Positions 5,085-7,121 of a stretch of 7,121 bases of DNA are shown in pieces; the first letter of the stretch is position 1; every line of letters begins with the position of its first letter. The position numbers and the translations under genes are program-made. Source of the DNA: Clostridia bacterium (lineage in GTDB: Bacteria > Bacillota > Clostridia > TANB77 > CAG-508); assembly GCA_022791735.1 (NCBI GenBank), contig JAAVZQ010000019.1, positions 1 through 7,121 on the forward strand, given 5' to 3'. The notes under the pieces are model-generated. The model was given only the letters and a program-made list of their open reading frames with translations, was not told where the DNA came from and made no database searches.

Positions 5085-6659
5085 ATGGAAAAAATAATGA
5101 GAAACATGCCAGCATGGTGTAAAGATGTAGTAGAATTCATCAAAGAGCACAAAACAAAAATATTATTTTGGATTATACTAATTATTGCAATATTTACAAG
5201 ACTATACAGAATAGACGAACTTCCACAAGGAGTACATGTAGATGAAGCAGGAATTGCATATGATGCATACTGTTTTGCAAACTATGGAGTAGATAGATAT
5301 TTAAACAAAATGCCAGTATACATGATAAACTTTGGCTTAGGGCAGAGCGCTCTATATACGTATATAGATAGCATTTTTATCAAAATGCTAGGACTTAGTA
5401 TGCTATCAATTAGGCTTCCATCGGTCATACTTGGAATTACAGCGATAGTGCTAGGCTATTTTATGGTAAAAAAAGAATTAGGAGAAAAATTTGCACTAGC
5501 ATTTATGACGCTAATTACAATATGCCCATGGCACATTATGGCATCAAGATGGGGACTAGATTGCAATTTGCTTGCACCAATGCTTATAATATCAATGTAT
5601 CTTTTACTTAGGGCAAAAGGCATTTGGGGGTATATAGCAGCAGGAATAAGTTTTGGACTAACACTATACACCTATGCACTGTCATATATAATAGTACCAA
5701 TATTTTTACTATTAACACTGATATTTATGCTATATACAAAAAGGATAAAATTTAGACACATAATCATCATGGGGATACCAATATTCTTACTTGCACTCCC
5801 TTTAATGCTAATGCTTTTAGTAAATAATGGAGTAATCGACGAAATAAGGACACCATTTATGACTATACCAAAACTAGGTGCATTTAGAGGAGAAGAAATA
5901 GATTTTGCTAATATTGAAGAAAACATGAACTTTTTCGATAAAATGGTAACAAATGATGGATTAGTATATAATGCCTTCCCAGAATTTGGAGCAATATATA
6001 AATTTTCAATATTCTTAGCAGTATTTGGAATATTTATAGAAATAAACAATTTAGCCAAAAGCATAAAGAAAAGAGAATTTACAGTAAATGCACTAATGCT
6101 ATTTTTATATATAAGTGTAATGGCTTGTATGCTAATCATAAGTGGACCAAATATCAACAAAGCGAATGCTGTATACATACCTCTATTATTCTTCACTTGT
6201 ACAACACTAAGAATGGTACATAAAAATTATCCAGTATTTATGGATATAATGATAATTTTCTTTATAATGAGTTTTATAGGATTTAGTGATTTTTATTTCA
6301 ATAAATACGAAGACAAATATAAAAACCAAATATACTTTGAAAAAGACTTGATAGAAGCAATAGATTATGTAGAAAACACAGAAGAATTCGCAAATAAAAA
6401 TGTGTACATAAATACATCATCACAGCAACCATACATATACACATTACTATACAATAAAACCTCACCATATGAATTTAACGAAGAAAGACACTATAAGATA
6501 GGTTATAATATGTCTTATGGTAGATATTACTTTAATAGTACCAAAATAGATGACAATGCAGTATATATAATAAAAGACAAAAGAGAGCTAGCAGAAACAC
6601 TAGTAGGCAATGATTTTAAAACAAGATACCTAAACACATACGCAATTATGTATAAATAG
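5085..6659 (+). CDS. GT-C membrane glycosyltransferase (GT39/ArnT-like)
   Basis: Uninterrupted 524-aa protein. Such enzymes transfer a sugar from a polyprenyl-phosphate donor to protein, lipid or wall polymer on the outer face of the membrane. After a basic N-terminus the first membrane helix is about 27-40, followed by RLYRIDELPQGVHVDEAGIA with the acidic pair D53-E54 in the first outer loop, the signature of GT-C enzymes. About ten more hydrophobic stretches run to about residue 400, then a soluble C-terminal domain of some 110 residues. Sugar and acceptor cannot be told. ATG 5085 is taken from AAAGGA 12 bases upstream; Met5 or Met8 are possible alternatives. It has its own promoter and terminator. 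None of its 26 glycine codons is preceded by an extra C and no in-frame CGG occurs. Confidence 0.82.
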   Translation: MEKIMRNMPAWCKDVVEFIKEHKTKILFWIILIIAIFTRLYRIDELPQGVHVDEAGIAYDAYCFANYGVDRYLNKMPVYMINFGLGQSALYTYIDSIFIKMLGLSMLSIRLPSVILGITAIVLGYFMVKKELGEKFALAFMTLITICPWHIMASRWGLDCNLLAPMLIISMYLLLRAKGIWGYIAAGISFGLTLYTYALSYIIVPIFLLLTLIFMLYTKRIKFRHIIIMGIPIFLLALPLMLMLLVNNGVIDEIRTPFMTIPKLGAFRGEEIDFANIEENMNFFDKMVTNDGLVYNAFPEFGAIYKFSIFLAVFGIFIEINNLAKSIKKREFTVNALMLFLYISVMACMLIISGPNINKANAVYIPLLFFTCTTLRMVHKNYPVFMDIMIIFFIMSFIGFSDFYFNKYEDKYKNQIYFEKDLIEAIDYVENTEEFANKNVYINTSSQQPYIYTLLYNKTSPYEFNEERHYKIGYNMSYGRYYFNSTKIDDNAVYIIKDKRELAETLVGNDFKTRYLNTYAIMYK

Positions 6660-6667
6660 GCAGGAAC

Positions 6668-6702
6668 ATGTGGTCAAAGGGGACGGAGCATTTTGACCAC
6701 AT
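6668..6702. repeat. REP-like hairpin with GGGGACGGAGC loop
   Basis: ATGTGGTCAAA (6668-6678) pairs perfectly with TTTGACCACAT (6692-6702) around GGGGACGGAGCAT. Hairpins of the form GGTCAAA, GGGGAC-G, TTTGACC recur between genes in many Firmicutes as I remember them, and look like REP elements; a link to a RAYT-type transposase is inference. No T-run follows. Confidence 0.65.
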
Positions 6703-6715
6703 CACATATCAAAAC

Positions 6716-6760
6716 AGCAATAGTGGAGTGTTTCATCCAGTATTGCTATTTTGGCTATTT
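6716..6760 (+). terminator. Probable terminator of the glycosyltransferase transcript
   Basis: AGCAATAGTGGA (6716-6727) pairs with TCCAGTATTGCT (6736-6747), 11 of 12 positions, around GTGTTTCA. An interrupted T-rich tail (ATTTTGGCTATTT) follows. The stem is convincing; the tail is not ideal. Confidence 0.55.
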
Positions 6761-6822
6761 AACAAATTTTCACATTATAGCATCAAGTTGTCTTTTTTAT
6801 TCTTTATGTCGAACGATTTTCC

Positions 6823-6851
6823 TTGACATATCTAGCAAAACGTTATATAAA
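6823..6851 (+). promoter_or_regulatory. Sigma-A-type promoter for the Rpn-type gene
   Basis: Consensus TTGACA (6823-6828), a 17-base spacer and TATAAA (6846-6851). The leader to the start codon is over 100 bases and contains a small stem, TTTGGG (6912-6917) with CCCAAA (6923-6928), which has no T-run. Nothing else is seen between 6760 and 6957. Confidence 0.75.
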
Positions 6852-6973
6852 TATATACATATTTAAAATCAAATTTTTAAAATTACAACTTAGGCATTTG
6901 CAGAATTTATCTTTGGGGTTCACCCAAATAAAAATCACATTTTAAAATTAAATAAATGAAGGGAGCAATGTAT

Positions 6974-7121
6974 ATGGTAAAAGACGAAGCCATGTTACCA
7001 ACTAATGACTATGTATTTAAGAGAATATTTGGGCGAGTTGGAAATGAAGAAATAACAAAAGGACTAATAAGTGCAATAATCAAAAGAGAAGTAAAAAAAG
7101 TAGAACTCGATGAAAGCCCAA
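6974..7121 (+). CDS. Rpn/PD-(D/E)XK nuclease family transposase, N-terminal part
   Basis: Only the first 49 codons lie in the window. MVKDEAMLPTNDYVFKRIFG, then later KGLISAIIKREVKKVELDES, matches the opening of Rpn-type proteins (PD-(D/E)XK nuclease superfamily), which begin with L-x-P-x-x-D-x-x-F-K-x-I-F-G and a helix before the catalytic strand. Relatives promote RecA-independent recombination or act in phage-related conflict. The ATG at 6974 is chosen over 6968 because GGGAG (6961-6965) is 8 bases upstream, a normal spacing. Arg21 is a CGA codon. The catalytic residues lie beyond the window end. Confidence 0.72.
   Translation, partial: MVKDEAMLPTNDYVFKRIFGRVGNEEITKGLISAIIKREVKKVELDESP

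Noticed and set aside
5672..6196. 174-aa open frame on the - strand
   Set aside because: It lies antisense to the glycosyltransferase gene, has no recognisable family or ribosome-binding site, and is explained by the A+T-rich codon composition of the + strand gene.
6903..6930. Riboswitch or terminator in the leader of the Rpn-type gene
   Set aside because: Only a 6-bp TTTGGG/CCCAAA stem is seen, with no T-run and no motif of a known riboswitch.
1..7121. CRISPR array, tRNA or rRNA genes
   Set aside because: No regularly spaced direct repeats and no tRNA cloverleaf or rRNA segments were seen; the repeats present are isolated hairpins.

Overview
The window is strongly A+T-rich. Every gene I can support is on the + strand, with Gram-positive ribosome-binding sites (AAGGGGG, AGGAGG, AAAGGA), short spacers and clostridial protein types. 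These include an HPRT tail, UvrC, an S4-less RluA-type pseudouridine synthase, a PdaA-type deacetylase and an Rpn-type nuclease. It looks like an uncultured Clostridia/Bacillota chromosome; I cannot name the species.

The striking feature is recoding. Four consecutive conserved genes (uvrC, a SAM methyltransferase, an RluA-family pseudouridine synthase and a PdaA-like polysaccharide deacetylase) are each broken into overlapping ORFs. All 14 breaks are the same event: one extra C directly before a GGN glycine codon, so the upstream reading frame meets an in-frame CGG. Skipping that C (reading CGGN as Gly, a +1 shift) at 310, 320, 675, 862, 1481, 1665, 2778, 3473, 3621, 3841, 4256, 4293, 4477 and 4490 restores four full-length proteins of 595, 287, 226 and 269 aa with intact catalytic motifs. 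No in-frame CGG in the window is read as arginine, whereas CGU, CGC, CGA, AGA and AGG are. The simplest reading is that CGG is unassigned here and CGGN is decoded as glycine through obligate +1 frameshifting, the bacterial counterpart of frameshifting at every AGG/CCC in Perkinsus mitochondrial cox1. RNA editing or an unusual sequencing artefact remain possible, but the strict codon phasing argues against an artefact.

Layout: end of an hpt-like gene (1-73); a long nested hairpin repeat (95-239); uvrC (274-2067); a 33-aa membrane peptide gene (2181-2282) just ahead of the methyltransferase gene (2298-3162); a 127-bp inverted-repeat element (3162-3288); the RluA-family gene (3326-4009) with a terminator overlapping its stop; the pdaA-like gene (4076-4889); a short relative of the first repeat (4908-4956); a well-formed promoter driving a 524-aa GT-C membrane glycosyltransferase gene without any CGG site (5085-6659); a GGGGACGGAGC-loop hairpin and a terminator-like hairpin; then a good promoter and the start of an Rpn/PD-(D/E)XK nuclease gene running off the end.

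The genes are mixed housekeeping functions (purine salvage, nucleotide excision repair, RNA modification, cell-wall modification, glycosylation) and not one pathway. What links the middle four is the shared recoding signal.
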